A DNA stretch of 64,000 nt, taken from contig JADJXP010000002.1 of the NCBI GenBank assembly GCA_016715795.1, positions 1,550,001 to 1,614,000 on the forward strand, written 5' to 3'. The stretch's first letter is position 1. Every line of letters starts with the position of its first letter. The notes beneath the pieces are model-generated. The model had not been told where the DNA came from, did not search any database, and worked only from the letters and a program-made list of their open reading frames with translations. The position numbers and the translations under genes were made by a program. Source of the DNA: Chloracidobacterium sp. Its GTDB lineage: Bacteria > Acidobacteriota > Blastocatellia > Pyrinomonadales > Pyrinomonadaceae. This document shows positions 42,302-50,366 of the stretch, piece after piece.

Positions 42302-42487
42302 TTATTCGCTTTCTTTTCCTTCGATGATCTTGCGCCCTTTGTAGGTACCGGTTTCGCGGTCGATGCGGTGCGGCACTTTTGCCTCGCCGGTGTCTTTATC
42401 AAGGTAGAACTGCGGCGCTTTCAGCGCGTCGTGGGCACGGCGCGTCCTTGTTCGGGCATGTGAATGTCGTCGTTTTGGATTTGGCAT
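42302..42487 (-). CDS. rpmF: 50S ribosomal protein L32, zinc-free form
   Basis: The 61-residue basic protein begins MPNPKRRHSHARTRTRRAHD, the conserved L32 N-terminus, and ends TYKGRKIIEGKE. In most bacteria the C-terminal half has a four-cysteine zinc ribbon. Here the corresponding part, YLDKDTGEAKVPHRIDRETG, contains no cysteine at all, so this is the zinc-independent (C-minus) form. It lies three bases after yceD on the same strand, the usual neighbour. Confidence 0.92.
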   Translation of the reverse strand: MPNPKRRHSHARTRTRRAHDALKAPQFYLDKDTGEAKVPHRIDRETGTYKGRKIIEGKESE

Positions 42488-42490
42488 AAC

Positions 42491-43000
42491 TTAAATCAAA
42501 TTTTTGAGTCCGGCCCATCGTGGATCGATCTCGTTCTTTTCGCAACTACAATCTATCAAATTACGGTTCCCGCCGCATATCGGGCACAAACCGCGACAAT
42601 CATCCTTGCAAAATATTTGCTCCGGCATCGCCAGCAATATCTGTTCGCGAACAACCTCCGCAATGTCTACGCGGCCGCCGATAACGAGTGATTCGTCCAG
42701 GTCGTCCTCGCTGATCTCGGTTTCGGGCCGGTCGGTTTCGAGGCTCGCGTCAACGAATACGTCGCGAAACGGTATCTCAAATGCCCGAGTGACCTGCTCC
42801 AGACACCGCGAACAATCGGCCTCGACCGTCGCCGTGATCATCCCGCCGAGATAAGTCCGCGCATCGTCGCGAAAAACCTCACCGTCAAACACCGCCGGTC
42901 CCGTCAGCCGGGCCTCGCCCGCGAGGTCGATCTCGTCATCTGCAAACTCCGCCCGCAAGGGCTTTTGAGACGTAGGAGCAATCGCGAGATCAATTATCAT
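42491..43000 (-). CDS. yceD: DUF177 (YceD) protein
   Basis: A 169-residue protein that always lies beside rpmF and is linked with 23S rRNA and ribosome assembly. The conserved core CSRCLEQVTRAFEIPFRDVF is at residues 60-79. The C-terminus CKDDCRGLCPICGGNRNLID carries further cysteines and could bind zinc. The start ATG 43000 is followed by IIDLAIAPTSQKPLRAEFAD. A promoter lies about 50 bp upstream. It is the first gene of the leftward yceD-rpmF-fabH-fabD-acpP-fabF operon. Confidence 0.88.
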   Translation of the reverse strand: MIIDLAIAPTSQKPLRAEFADDEIDLAGEARLTGPAVFDGEVFRDDARTYLGGMITATVEADCSRCLEQVTRAFEIPFRDVFVDASLETDRPETEISEDDLDESLVIGGRVDIAEVVREQILLAMPEQIFCKDDCRGLCPICGGNRNLIDCSCEKNEIDPRWAGLKNLI

Positions 43001-43054
43001 TTGTCAAATCTGCCTGCCGTATGCGGCCGCGGGCCGCAAAAAGGCAAAAGTATG

Positions 43055-43082
43055 ATTATAGTGCCTGAAAAAGGCGTGTCAA
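43055..43082 (-). promoter_or_regulatory. Consensus promoter of the yceD-rpmF-fab operon
   Basis: On the minus strand TTGACA (43077-43082), a 16-bp spacer and a perfect TATAAT (43055-43060). Transcription would begin near 43048, leaving a leader of about 48 nt. The spacer contains GCC-TTTTTCA-GGC, a short dyad that might serve as an operator. The rest of the gap to 43257 shows nothing else. Confidence 0.85.
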
Positions 43083-43257
43083 CCGCCATACGGACGGCTC
43101 AAGGCGCACAATCAAACGCCCTGCCGTTGAATCAAGAAAAAAAGGCCGCAAGCGCCGGAAATCCGTAATCGTAAACGCCATGACTAGAAATAACATCGCC
43201 ACTAGGTAGGACCCCTTTGAACGAATACAACGTAGTAGTGAAGAACCTAGCCCGTTC

Positions 43258-46218
43258 CTACCTGATCGTCAGGGTCGTGAGCGCGCGTTTCATTTCGCGG
43301 GCGCTCGGGAATCTAACATTAGGATCGTGCGCAAGGCTTTGCAAAAAGAATGCTGCAAACGGATCATCATCCTTGAATACGGGCCGGACTGTCATCGACT
43401 GGAGCAATTCACGATAGGTCCTGCCGGCATAGGGGCGTTTGCCGTAGAGACATTCGAAGCCGATGACGCCGATGGAAAATAGGTCGCCGCGTTCGTTCAC
43501 CTTTTCGCCGTGAAGCTGCTCCGGCGGCATATATCCCAGTGTGCCCAAAACCGTTCCCGGAACAGTGACGCTGTTCGCGAATTCGTTCTCATTCAGCCTC
43601 GCTAATCCGAAATCCAAGATACACACTCGAACCAACCCATCATCTTGCTGTGTAACAAATACGTTCTCGGGTTTGAGATCGCGGTGAATGATGCCGGCTT
43701 GATGGGCAGCATCAACACCGTCGAGCATCTGGCCGATCCATTCGACCATCGTCCTCGCGTCAAGATTCCCTTTTTGGGTCAGGATGCTTGCCAATGTCGA
43801 GCCGTGGATCTTTTCCATAACGAGAAAAGCGCCTTCGGTCGAGAGCGATCCATAGTCAAAAACGGTTACGATATTGCGATGATTGAGTTTCCCGGCGATG
43901 TGGGCTTCGCGTTCAAAGCGGCGCTGTGCTTCGCGGTTTCCAAATAGCGAGCCGCTTAAGATCTTTAGCGCGACCGTTCGGTTTATTCGAAGATCGCTTG
44001 CCTCATAAACGGCTCCCATGCCGCCTCGTCCCAGCAGTTTATCGAGGCGATATCTATTCTCAATAGTCCTCTCAACCGGCAAGGTGAAGGTCAATTCCGC
44101 GCCGTCAGTTGGACATCTATCGTCACAACGATCGAAGCAACGTCCGCAGCGGGGACACTCTTTCAGCAGGTTAATATTGCTTTCATCCAGCCGCGATAGG
44201 ACTTCGTGTCTGATTCGCTGATCGCTGCGCATTCTATCTCTTAGCACAAGGTTTTCGTTGACAATGGCAACCTGGTTCGCGACGGCGAGGAGAAGCTCTT
44301 TTTCACGCGCGGTGTACGCGGTTTCGGAAAGCTTCTTTCCGAGCACAAAAAGGCCGGCGAGTTTTCCGTTCGTTCCATGCATCGGCACGACTAGATTGGC
44401 GTCGATCCGAGTAAGCCATTCTCTTTCGTCCCGCGGTATCTGATCGATAACAAGCGATTGTATCTCGACGGCCGATTCCTGATGACGCATCGTATCAAGC
44501 AATGCCGAGTCGGCCGGAAGTTTGGCCTTGATAGAATTTGAGCCCGTCGAATAGCTGAGCGAAAATGTGCTGTTCCGCGTGTCTTCGAAGAAAAAGTAGA
44601 TGCAGACCGGGTGCATAGCAGCCTCGATCTGGTCACTCACAAGGCGAGACAGCGTGCCGATCGAATCGGACGATTTCACTCGTTCGATCAGATTGCGCAG
44701 AAGATGTTCGCCGTCGTACTGCGCCCGAAAAAAACGCTTGTCGATCCACTCATTTAGGCGAAATCGCGACAGCATCGCAATCCCCACAGCAAGAGCGACG
44801 CACAAGTAAAAGAACGCGGAATTACGAAGGAGAATTTCCGGCAACGTTCGATTCGGGTCGGTAACAATATTCCAAATAATTCCAGCAACAGGCAGCAACA
44901 CCATTAAGCGCAGTCCGTTTTTTGCGAAAAGATACCGCAGACCGAGCCGAATGATGAACGAAATCGGTATTACCCGATGACGAATCACCGCGTAGGCGAA
45001 TACGGGTGGAGCAAGAATATAGAAAATGTTCCCAGCAAAGTCGCGCCATATGCCAGCAACGAATACAGCCTGACCGACCAGCGATTCAACCCACGGTAAT
45101 ACAAGTTGTATGAGTATGAAGGGCGCAAAAATGATCGGAATTGTGATTGCCAGAAAGAACAGTCGCCTCTTACCAAGCTCATCCGCGTCTCGATAGTTGG
45201 ACACAAGGGCGCCGATGCAGGCCACATTGTATACCGGATAAAACATATCGCCCAGGAAGAGCGGAGTCGTGTAGAAGACGTTGAAGGCCGCGAAACCATT
45301 CCACGCAAGCTGTTGACCGATCTCGGTTGGTATAACGTAGAGGAGAAACGGCAGGTAGATCGCAAACTCGAGTTTTGGAAAACGTTTGACCAAGCGAAGC
45401 GGCTGCGGAAAAAAAATAAAAAAATTGAGCAGAGCGACCGCGTTAAGGAGGCTTAACAGATAGCCGACCAACCAAAGTGACGCCAGGCCGATGGATGTTT
45501 CTTCAAATATCACGAAATGGATCGGAGACATCGACATGGCACAGAGCAGAAAGGCGATCGTGGCGAGGAGCGTGAGCTTATTATTTGGCTTGAACAGGAA
45601 TAAGAACAGTGCGGTGACGATCAGAATTGCGGGCGTCAATATTCCGTTTTCAAGCGTATTGAGAAAGTGGTCCATTCCGGGCGGTCTTGGCGTGATCTCG
45701 CGAGCAAAGATCTCGCCGTCGCGTCGAAAGGTAAACGCATGCGGCACGCCCGGGTCTAACTGGCGGACATACAACCGGAACCTGTTGAAGCCGTCGAGGA
45801 CTTTACCATCGATTTGAATGACCTCATCTCCCATTCGAACCTTGTCATCGTAAAATAGCTGCGGGGCCGTAACGCGCAGGACGCCGTCGCGTCCCGCCGC
45901 AGCGTACGGCATATCATTTTTTTCGGTCAACAAATTGTAAACGTTGAGGCAACACCAGGTGGCGACGAGCAGGAACAAAAGGAAAATCGATATCGACCTA
46001 AACTTGTTTGGTCTTAGATCGTACGGATCGGACCTATCGGGAATGATTTCGGTCGGAGATTCGTGATCGAGATCTGCTGCGTCGATCGGCAAAATCAAAG
46101 TCGCATCCGGCTCGACCGGAGTCATTGCCTTTGTTTCGCTGTCCCTATTCGCTGACTGTTCTTTAGCTGTATCCCTATGAGTCGGCATTAGAACATCCGA
46201 ACTTTCGAAATCACACAA
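43258..46218 (-). CDS. PDZ / multi-TM / GAF / zinc-ribbon Ser/Thr protein kinase
   Basis: A 986-residue protein with an unusual order. Residues 75-95 form a membrane helix (ISIFLLFLLVATWCCLNVYN). A PDZ-like domain follows (about 100-180: VRMGDEVIQIDGKVLDGF). About eight more helices span 190-490, for example LTLLATIAFLLCAMSMSPIH. A GAF domain lies at 500-680, then a zinc ribbon CPRCGRCFDRCDDRCPTDGA. The kinase is at the C-terminus: GRGGMGAVYEASDLRINRTV, HRDLKPENVFVTQQ and DFGLARL, with GTLGYMPPEQLHGEK. All catalytic residues are present. The membrane part resembles the sensor module of some histidine kinases. It stands alone, convergent with nothing and upstream of the yceD promoter. Confidence 0.92.
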   Translation of the reverse strand: MCDFESSDVLMPTHRDTAKEQSANRDSETKAMTPVEPDATLILPIDAADLDHESPTEIIPDRSDPYDLRPNKFRSISIFLLFLLVATWCCLNVYNLLTEKNDMPYAAAGRDGVLRVTAPQLFYDDKVRMGDEVIQIDGKVLDGFNRFRLYVRQLDPGVPHAFTFRRDGEIFAREITPRPPGMDHFLNTLENGILTPAILIVTALFLFLFKPNNKLTLLATIAFLLCAMSMSPIHFVIFEETSIGLASLWLVGYLLSLLNAVALLNFFIFFPQPLRLVKRFPKLEFAIYLPFLLYVIPTEIGQQLAWNGFAAFNVFYTTPLFLGDMFYPVYNVACIGALVSNYRDADELGKRRLFFLAITIPIIFAPFILIQLVLPWVESLVGQAVFVAGIWRDFAGNIFYILAPPVFAYAVIRHRVIPISFIIRLGLRYLFAKNGLRLMVLLPVAGIIWNIVTDPNRTLPEILLRNSAFFYLCVALAVGIAMLSRFRLNEWIDKRFFRAQYDGEHLLRNLIERVKSSDSIGTLSRLVSDQIEAAMHPVCIYFFFEDTRNSTFSLSYSTGSNSIKAKLPADSALLDTMRHQESAVEIQSLVIDQIPRDEREWLTRIDANLVVPMHGTNGKLAGLFVLGKKLSETAYTAREKELLLAVANQVAIVNENLVLRDRMRSDQRIRHEVLSRLDESNINLLKECPRCGRCFDRCDDRCPTDGAELTFTLPVERTIENRYRLDKLLGRGGMGAVYEASDLRINRTVALKILSGSLFGNREAQRRFEREAHIAGKLNHRNIVTVFDYGSLSTEGAFLVMEKIHGSTLASILTQKGNLDARTMVEWIGQMLDGVDAAHQAGIIHRDLKPENVFVTQQDDGLVRVCILDFGLARLNENEFANSVTVPGTVLGTLGYMPPEQLHGEKVNERGDLFSIGVIGFECLYGKRPYAGRTYRELLQSMTVRPVFKDDDPFAAFFLQSLAHDPNVRFPSAREMKRALTTLTIR

Positions 46219-46311
46219 TATTGGGTTCCAAGATGGGGTTAGGATAACACAGGCTTACCCTGAATTGTGTGTGATGGGAGCGATAAGCGGATCGTATCTG
46301 TTTGTGGAAAG

Positions 46312-47376
46312 CTAACTTACGTCGATCTCGTTAGTCTCGCAAAAAAACGTCGACGGCCGGTCCGGCGTCCTCGCCAAGCTCCGACTCACGTCGGCTGGAA
46401 AAGAAGGCCCGCCGTAGATGAAGCCCGTGTAAGCCTGAACCAGCGACGCGCCGGCGGCGAGCTTTGCCAGGGCGTCTTCGGCTGTAAAGATGCCGCCGAC
46501 GCCGACGATCGGCAATTTGCCGCCAGAGTAGCGATCGATGGTCGAAATGACCATATTAGACCTCTCAAACAGCGGCCGTCCGCTCAGTCCGCCGTCGCCG
46601 AATCTCGCGACATCGGATGTTTGCAATCCGTCGCGCGAGACGGTCGTGTTCGTCGCGATGATCCCGTCGATCGCAAAACTCAGACAAACATCTACCGTCA
46701 CCTCGATCTCGGCTTCTGTCAGGTCGGGAGCGACCTTGACCAAAAGCGGTTTTCGACCGATCTCGCTGTTTTTTGCGGCCAGGGCCGAAAGCAGCGGTTC
46801 AAGGCTCTCCGCACGCTGTAGATCGCGTAGATTTGGGGTATTTGGCGAGGAGACATTGACCGCGACGTAATCCGCCACCGGCTGCATGATCTCGAAGCAG
46901 GCAAGATAATTCTCGACGGCTCCTTCATTCGGGATATCCTTGTTCCTGCCGATATTCACCCCGACGATGCAGCGGCGGTCGAGTTTGGAAAGGCGTTCGG
47001 CGACGGCGTGAGCACCGTCATTATTGAAACCGAGCCGATTGATCAATGCTCGATCGGAAGGCAGGCGAAAAAGTCTCGGTCTTGGATTGCCTCGTTGCGG
47101 CTGCAAAGTCACCGTGCCTACCTCGACAAAACCGAATCCAAGCGACGCAAGCTGTTCAACGACGACTCCGTTCTTGTCGAATCCGGCCGCAATTCCAAGC
47201 CGATTTGTGAATTTCAACCCGAACAGCTCTACAGGCGGCAGTCCGAACGACGCGTCATCGACATAGAACGGCGACGCGAGGCCCATTTTCATTGCCCTGA
47301 TGCCGATCTCGTGCGCCCGTTCGGCATCGAGGCCGAACAACGCGGGCCGCGCAACTTTGTCCCAGATGAATGACAT
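46312..47376 (-). CDS. pyrD: Dihydroorotate dehydrogenase (quinone), class 2
   Basis: The start is set at ATG 47376 (MSFIWDKVARPALFGLDAER), since the upstream extension covers the pyrR promoter. The 354-residue FMN enzyme oxidises dihydroorotate with membrane quinone. It has RLGIAAGFDKNGVVVEQLAS, GTVTLQPQRGNPRPRLFRLP and VGVNIGRNKDIPNEGAVENY, plus the catalytic Ser in VNVSSPNTPNLRDLQ. IVGVGGIFTAEDALAKLAAG precedes the end. The short N-terminal helix is the membrane-binding part of class 2. It diverges from pyrR-pyrB-pyrC across a 72-bp gap. Confidence 0.94.
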   Translation of the reverse strand: MSFIWDKVARPALFGLDAERAHEIGIRAMKMGLASPFYVDDASFGLPPVELFGLKFTNRLGIAAGFDKNGVVVEQLASLGFGFVEVGTVTLQPQRGNPRPRLFRLPSDRALINRLGFNNDGAHAVAERLSKLDRRCIVGVNIGRNKDIPNEGAVENYLACFEIMQPVADYVAVNVSSPNTPNLRDLQRAESLEPLLSALAAKNSEIGRKPLLVKVAPDLTEAEIEVTVDVCLSFAIDGIIATNTTVSRDGLQTSDVARFGDGGLSGRPLFERSNMVISTIDRYSGGKLPIVGVGGIFTAEDALAKLAAGASLVQAYTGFIYGGPSFPADVSRSLARTPDRPSTFFCETNEIDVS

Positions 47377-47410
47377 CGTCCGTTTGATTCTAGTTAATGT
47401 AGGACAAACT

Positions 47411-47439
47411 TTGAACTTTGCACGGCTGTTTGTTACGAT
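47411..47439 (+). promoter_or_regulatory. Promoter of pyrR-pyrB-pyrC, nearly leaderless
   Basis: TTGAAC (47411-47416), a 17-bp spacer and TACGAT (47434-47439). The expected start (47446 or so) lies within three bases of the pyrR ATG at 47449. If correct there is no 5' leader in which PyrR could control attenuation. No ribosome site precedes the ATG. Confidence 0.55.
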
Positions 47440-47448
47440 TTGCATCGA

Positions 47449-48012
47449 ATGGCAGATGAATTTCACCTGGTCGAAAAGTCGCGGATCATGGACTCGACTT
47501 CGATGAAGCGTGCCCTGCGCCGCCTTTCGACCGAGATCGCAGAAACTAATCAAGGAGCCGACGACCTCTATCTCGTAGGCATCCGCCGACGCGGAGTTCC
47601 GCTCGCCGAACGCATCCGCGACAAGATAGAACAGATCGAGGGCGTCAAACCGCTCTACGGCATTCTTGACATCACGCTCTATCGCGATGATCTATCGACC
47701 GTCGGTGCGAATCCGATCGTGAACCGCACGGAGCTCGAGGAAGACATCGACGGCAAGACCATCGTCCTGATCGACGACGTACTCTACACAGGACGTACGA
47801 TCCGGGCGGCCCTCGACCAGTTGATGGATTTTGGCCGGCCAAAACGTGTGCAGCTCGCGGTCCTCATCGACCGCGGCCGCGAACATCGCGAGTTGCCGAT
47901 CCAGGCCGATTTCGTCGGCAAAACCGTTCCGACAAAACAGACTGAGATCATCAAGGTGATGTTAAAGGAATTTGATGACGTTGAGGCCGTCGGTATTTTC
48001 GAGAGACCCTAG
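47449..48012 (+). CDS. pyrR: Bifunctional pyr operon regulator / uracil phosphoribosyltransferase PyrR
   Basis: A 187-residue PRTase-fold protein: MADEFHLVEKSRIMDSTSMK, then LVGIRRRGVPLAERI, YGILDITLYRDDL, and the PRPP loop TIVLIDDVLYTGRTIRAALD. PTKQTEIIKVMLKEFDD near the end is typical. In Firmicutes PyrR binds pyr mRNA leaders; in other phyla the RNA role is often unclear and the enzyme may only salvage uracil. A start at 47440 is possible but 47449 fits the family. The stop codon shares one base with the pyrB start. Confidence 0.94.
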   Translation: MADEFHLVEKSRIMDSTSMKRALRRLSTEIAETNQGADDLYLVGIRRRGVPLAERIRDKIEQIEGVKPLYGILDITLYRDDLSTVGANPIVNRTELEEDIDGKTIVLIDDVLYTGRTIRAALDQLMDFGRPKRVQLAVLIDRGREHRELPIQADFVGKTVPTKQTEIIKVMLKEFDDVEAVGIFERP

Positions 48013-48956
48013 TGAAGAAGCCATACCGCCGCAGAGACCTTCTCGGCATCCGCGATCTGAGCCCGGCGGAGATCGTCGGCATTCTCGATACCGCCGAAAC
48101 ATTTACCGAAATATCGAGCCGCGAGGTCAAAAAGGTTCCAGCTCTTAGGGGCAAGACCATTATCAATCTCTTCTTCGAAGCCTCGACACGCACCCGAACT
48201 TCATTTGAGCTTGCAGCAAAACGCCTCTCGGCGGACGCCGTCAATATCAGCGTCTCGTCATCCAGTCTGAGCAAAGGCGAAACGCTGCTTGATACGGCGT
48301 TGAATCTCGACGCGATGGCTCCCGATTGTATCGTCGTCCGACATTCGTCAGCCGGCGTGCCGCATCAGCTCGCAAAGGTCTCGCAGGCCGCCATCGTCAA
48401 CGCCGGTGACGGGTCGAACGAGCACCCGACACAGGCATTGCTCGACGCGATGACGATCCGCGAGCATAAGAAACACATCGACGGCCTCGAGGTCGCGATC
48501 GTCGGAGACATCCTCCACAGCCGTGTAGCGAGATCTAACATTCACCTATTGACCAAACTGGGGGCGAACGTCCGCATCGCAGGGCCGGGAACGCTCGTCC
48601 CGGGCGATCTTGCGTCCTTCGTCAGTGACGGCCTCACCGTCTGCCCGCACGTTGAGGATGCTCTGCACGGAGCTGACGTAGTCATGATCCTGCGGATACA
48701 GCGCGAGCGGCAGGACTCGGCCTACTTCCCGACATTAAGGGAATATTCGATACACTACGGCCTCACCAATGATCGGCTCGATCTGGCGAGGAAAGACGCC
48801 ATCGTCCTTCACCCCGGCCCGATGAACCGAGGTATAGAGATCGCATCTGACGTTGCTGACGGCTCGCGCTCGCTGATCCTCGACCAGGTAAAATACGGCG
48901 TCGCCGTGCGGATGGCGGTGCTCTATCTGGCATCAGGAAGCCCGACCGGAAACTGA
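48012..48956 (+). CDS. pyrB: Aspartate carbamoyltransferase, catalytic subunit
   Basis: The 314-residue enzyme makes carbamoyl-aspartate, the first committed step to UMP. Starting at GTG 48012, it overlaps the pyrR stop by one base (TAGTG). NLFFEASTRTRTSFELAAKR is the carbamoyl-phosphate site; SSLSKGETLLDTALNLD, VVRHSSAGVPHQLA and NAGDGSNEHPTQALLDAMTI follow. The aspartate site includes MILRIQRERQDSAYFP, and HPGPMNRGIEIASDVADG is near the end. There is no pyrI regulatory gene; the order pyrB-pyrC is of the type that forms a dodecameric complex in some bacteria. Confidence 0.96.
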   Translation: MKKPYRRRDLLGIRDLSPAEIVGILDTAETFTEISSREVKKVPALRGKTIINLFFEASTRTRTSFELAAKRLSADAVNISVSSSSLSKGETLLDTALNLDAMAPDCIVVRHSSAGVPHQLAKVSQAAIVNAGDGSNEHPTQALLDAMTIREHKKHIDGLEVAIVGDILHSRVARSNIHLLTKLGANVRIAGPGTLVPGDLASFVSDGLTVCPHVEDALHGADVVMILRIQRERQDSAYFPTLREYSIHYGLTNDRLDLARKDAIVLHPGPMNRGIEIASDVADGSRSLILDQVKYGVAVRMAVLYLASGSPTGN

Positions 48957-48959
48957 ACT

Positions 48960-50366
48960 ATGAAATTGCTGATCGCGAACGGCCATCTCATCGATCCCGC
49001 CGCACCTGAGAATACAGGTACGTCCGTTTTGGTCGAAGCTGGTAAGGTCGTGGCGTGGATCAAGCCCGGAGAGGCTGTTCCGGCGGATTGTGAGGTGTTT
49101 GACGCGAGCGGCCTGCTGGTTGCTCCCGGCTTTATCGATATGCATGTGCATCTGCGCGAGCCTGGGCAGGAGCATAAGGAGACGATCGCGAGCGGCTGTG
49201 CCGCAGCGGTCGCGGGCGGGTGGACGAGTGTTTGTCCGATGCCGAATACCCAGCCGGTCAACGACAACGCCGCGATCACTCGTTACATGATCGAGCAGGC
49301 TGAGCGGGCAGCAGTCGCGAATGTCTTCCCGATTGGAGCGATCACCAAGTCTTCCGACGGTTCTGAACTGGCTGAGATGGGCGAAATGAAAGCCGCCGGT
49401 GCCGTTGCCGTTTCAGACGACGGGCGGCCGGTGCCGAACGCAGGCATAATGCGACGAGCGATGCAATACGCACGCGATTTTGATCTGCCGGTCATCGACC
49501 ATTGCGAAGACAAGTCTCTGTCGAGCGGCGGCGTAATGCACGAAGGCAAGATATCACTCCTACTTGGCCTCAAAGGTATGCCCGCACTTGCCGAGGAGAT
49601 AGACGCCGTCCGTGACATTCTGCTCGCGAAGGAGACCGGCGCCCACATTCACATCGCACATGTATCGACACGAGGAGCGATCGAGGCCGTCCGCCGTGCA
49701 AAGAACGAAGGCATCAATGTCACCTGCGAGGTCACACCTCACCATTTTACTCTGACAGACCGAGCCGTGGAGTGCGGACACTCATGTCCGCATGAGCGTC
49801 GCTTCGACGCGAACCCGAGCGTCGCGAGCGGCAACTTCGTCGGAGGAACCGACGATGCGGACAAGAGTGTCCGCACTCCCTCCGCCTACGACACCAACAC
49901 CAAAATGGCGCCACCGCTCCGCAGTGAAGAACATCTCGAAGCGATCATCGAAGGCATCCGTGATGGCACCATCGACGCGATCGCGACCGATCACGCCCCG
50001 CACCATGCCGACGAGAAAGCCCTCGAATACGACCGAGCACCATTCGGCATTATTGGCCTCGAAACGGCGATCGGATTGGCATTAACTGAACTTGTCCATA
50101 AGGGCGTCATTAGCCTCGAACGGCTCGTCGAGATGTGCGCGACAAATCCGGCCCGCATTTTTCGCATCGAGGGACGCGGCACGCTAACGCCCGGCTCGCA
50201 CGCCGACGTGACCCTGATTGACCCCGCCTTAACTTGGACATACACTAATGCCGAATCGCGTTCCAGATCGCGGAATACACCGTTCGACGGATGGCAGTTC
50301 AACGGCGGTGTCGTCGCAAGTATTGTCGGCGGGCGTATTGTCTATCAACGCATGGAGGAAAAATGA
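48960..50366 (+). CDS. pyrC: Dihydroorotase, with in-frame palindrome-encoded insertion
   Basis: A 468-residue class-I dihydroorotase. Zinc ligands: the HVHLREPGQEHKE motif (near residue 60), the position after IDHCED, HIAHVSTRGA, and ATDHAPHHADEKALEYDRAP. The start is four bases after pyrB. Most relatives have about 430 residues. Here some 38 residues (about 269-306, ECGHSCPHERRFDANPSVAS and following) sit between TLTDRAV and YDTNTKMAPPLRS. They are encoded by a palindromic repeat and have no counterpart I know in the family. The reading frame is kept and all catalytic residues flank the insert. The stop overlaps the next ATG (ATGA). Confidence 0.94.
   Translation: MKLLIANGHLIDPAAPENTGTSVLVEAGKVVAWIKPGEAVPADCEVFDASGLLVAPGFIDMHVHLREPGQEHKETIASGCAAAVAGGWTSVCPMPNTQPVNDNAAITRYMIEQAERAAVANVFPIGAITKSSDGSELAEMGEMKAAGAVAVSDDGRPVPNAGIMRRAMQYARDFDLPVIDHCEDKSLSSGGVMHEGKISLLLGLKGMPALAEEIDAVRDILLAKETGAHIHIAHVSTRGAIEAVRRAKNEGINVTCEVTPHHFTLTDRAVECGHSCPHERRFDANPSVASGNFVGGTDDADKSVRTPSAYDTNTKMAPPLRSEEHLEAIIEGIRDGTIDAIATDHAPHHADEKALEYDRAPFGIIGLETAIGLALTELVHKGVISLERLVEMCATNPARIFRIEGRGTLTPGSHADVTLIDPALTWTYTNAESRSRSRNTPFDGWQFNGGVVASIVGGRIVYQRMEEK
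49770..49878. repeat. Palindromic element inside pyrC coding sequence
   Basis: The 24-bp arms (49770-49793 and 49855-49878) match at 23 positions; each contains AGTGCGGACA and TGTCCGCA words, so each arm is itself near-palindromic. Two smaller hairpins (GCGTCG-CTT-CGACGC and CGACGC-GAACCCGA-GCGTCG) lie between them. The nested structure is like that of the intergenic palindromes, but here it is translated. Confidence 0.88.

Noticed and set aside
43055..43082. TTGACA directly ahead of the yceD ATG as promoter
   Set aside because: That TTGACA abuts the start codon with no -10 box before it; the pair at 43055-43082 has correct spacing and a perfect TATAAT.
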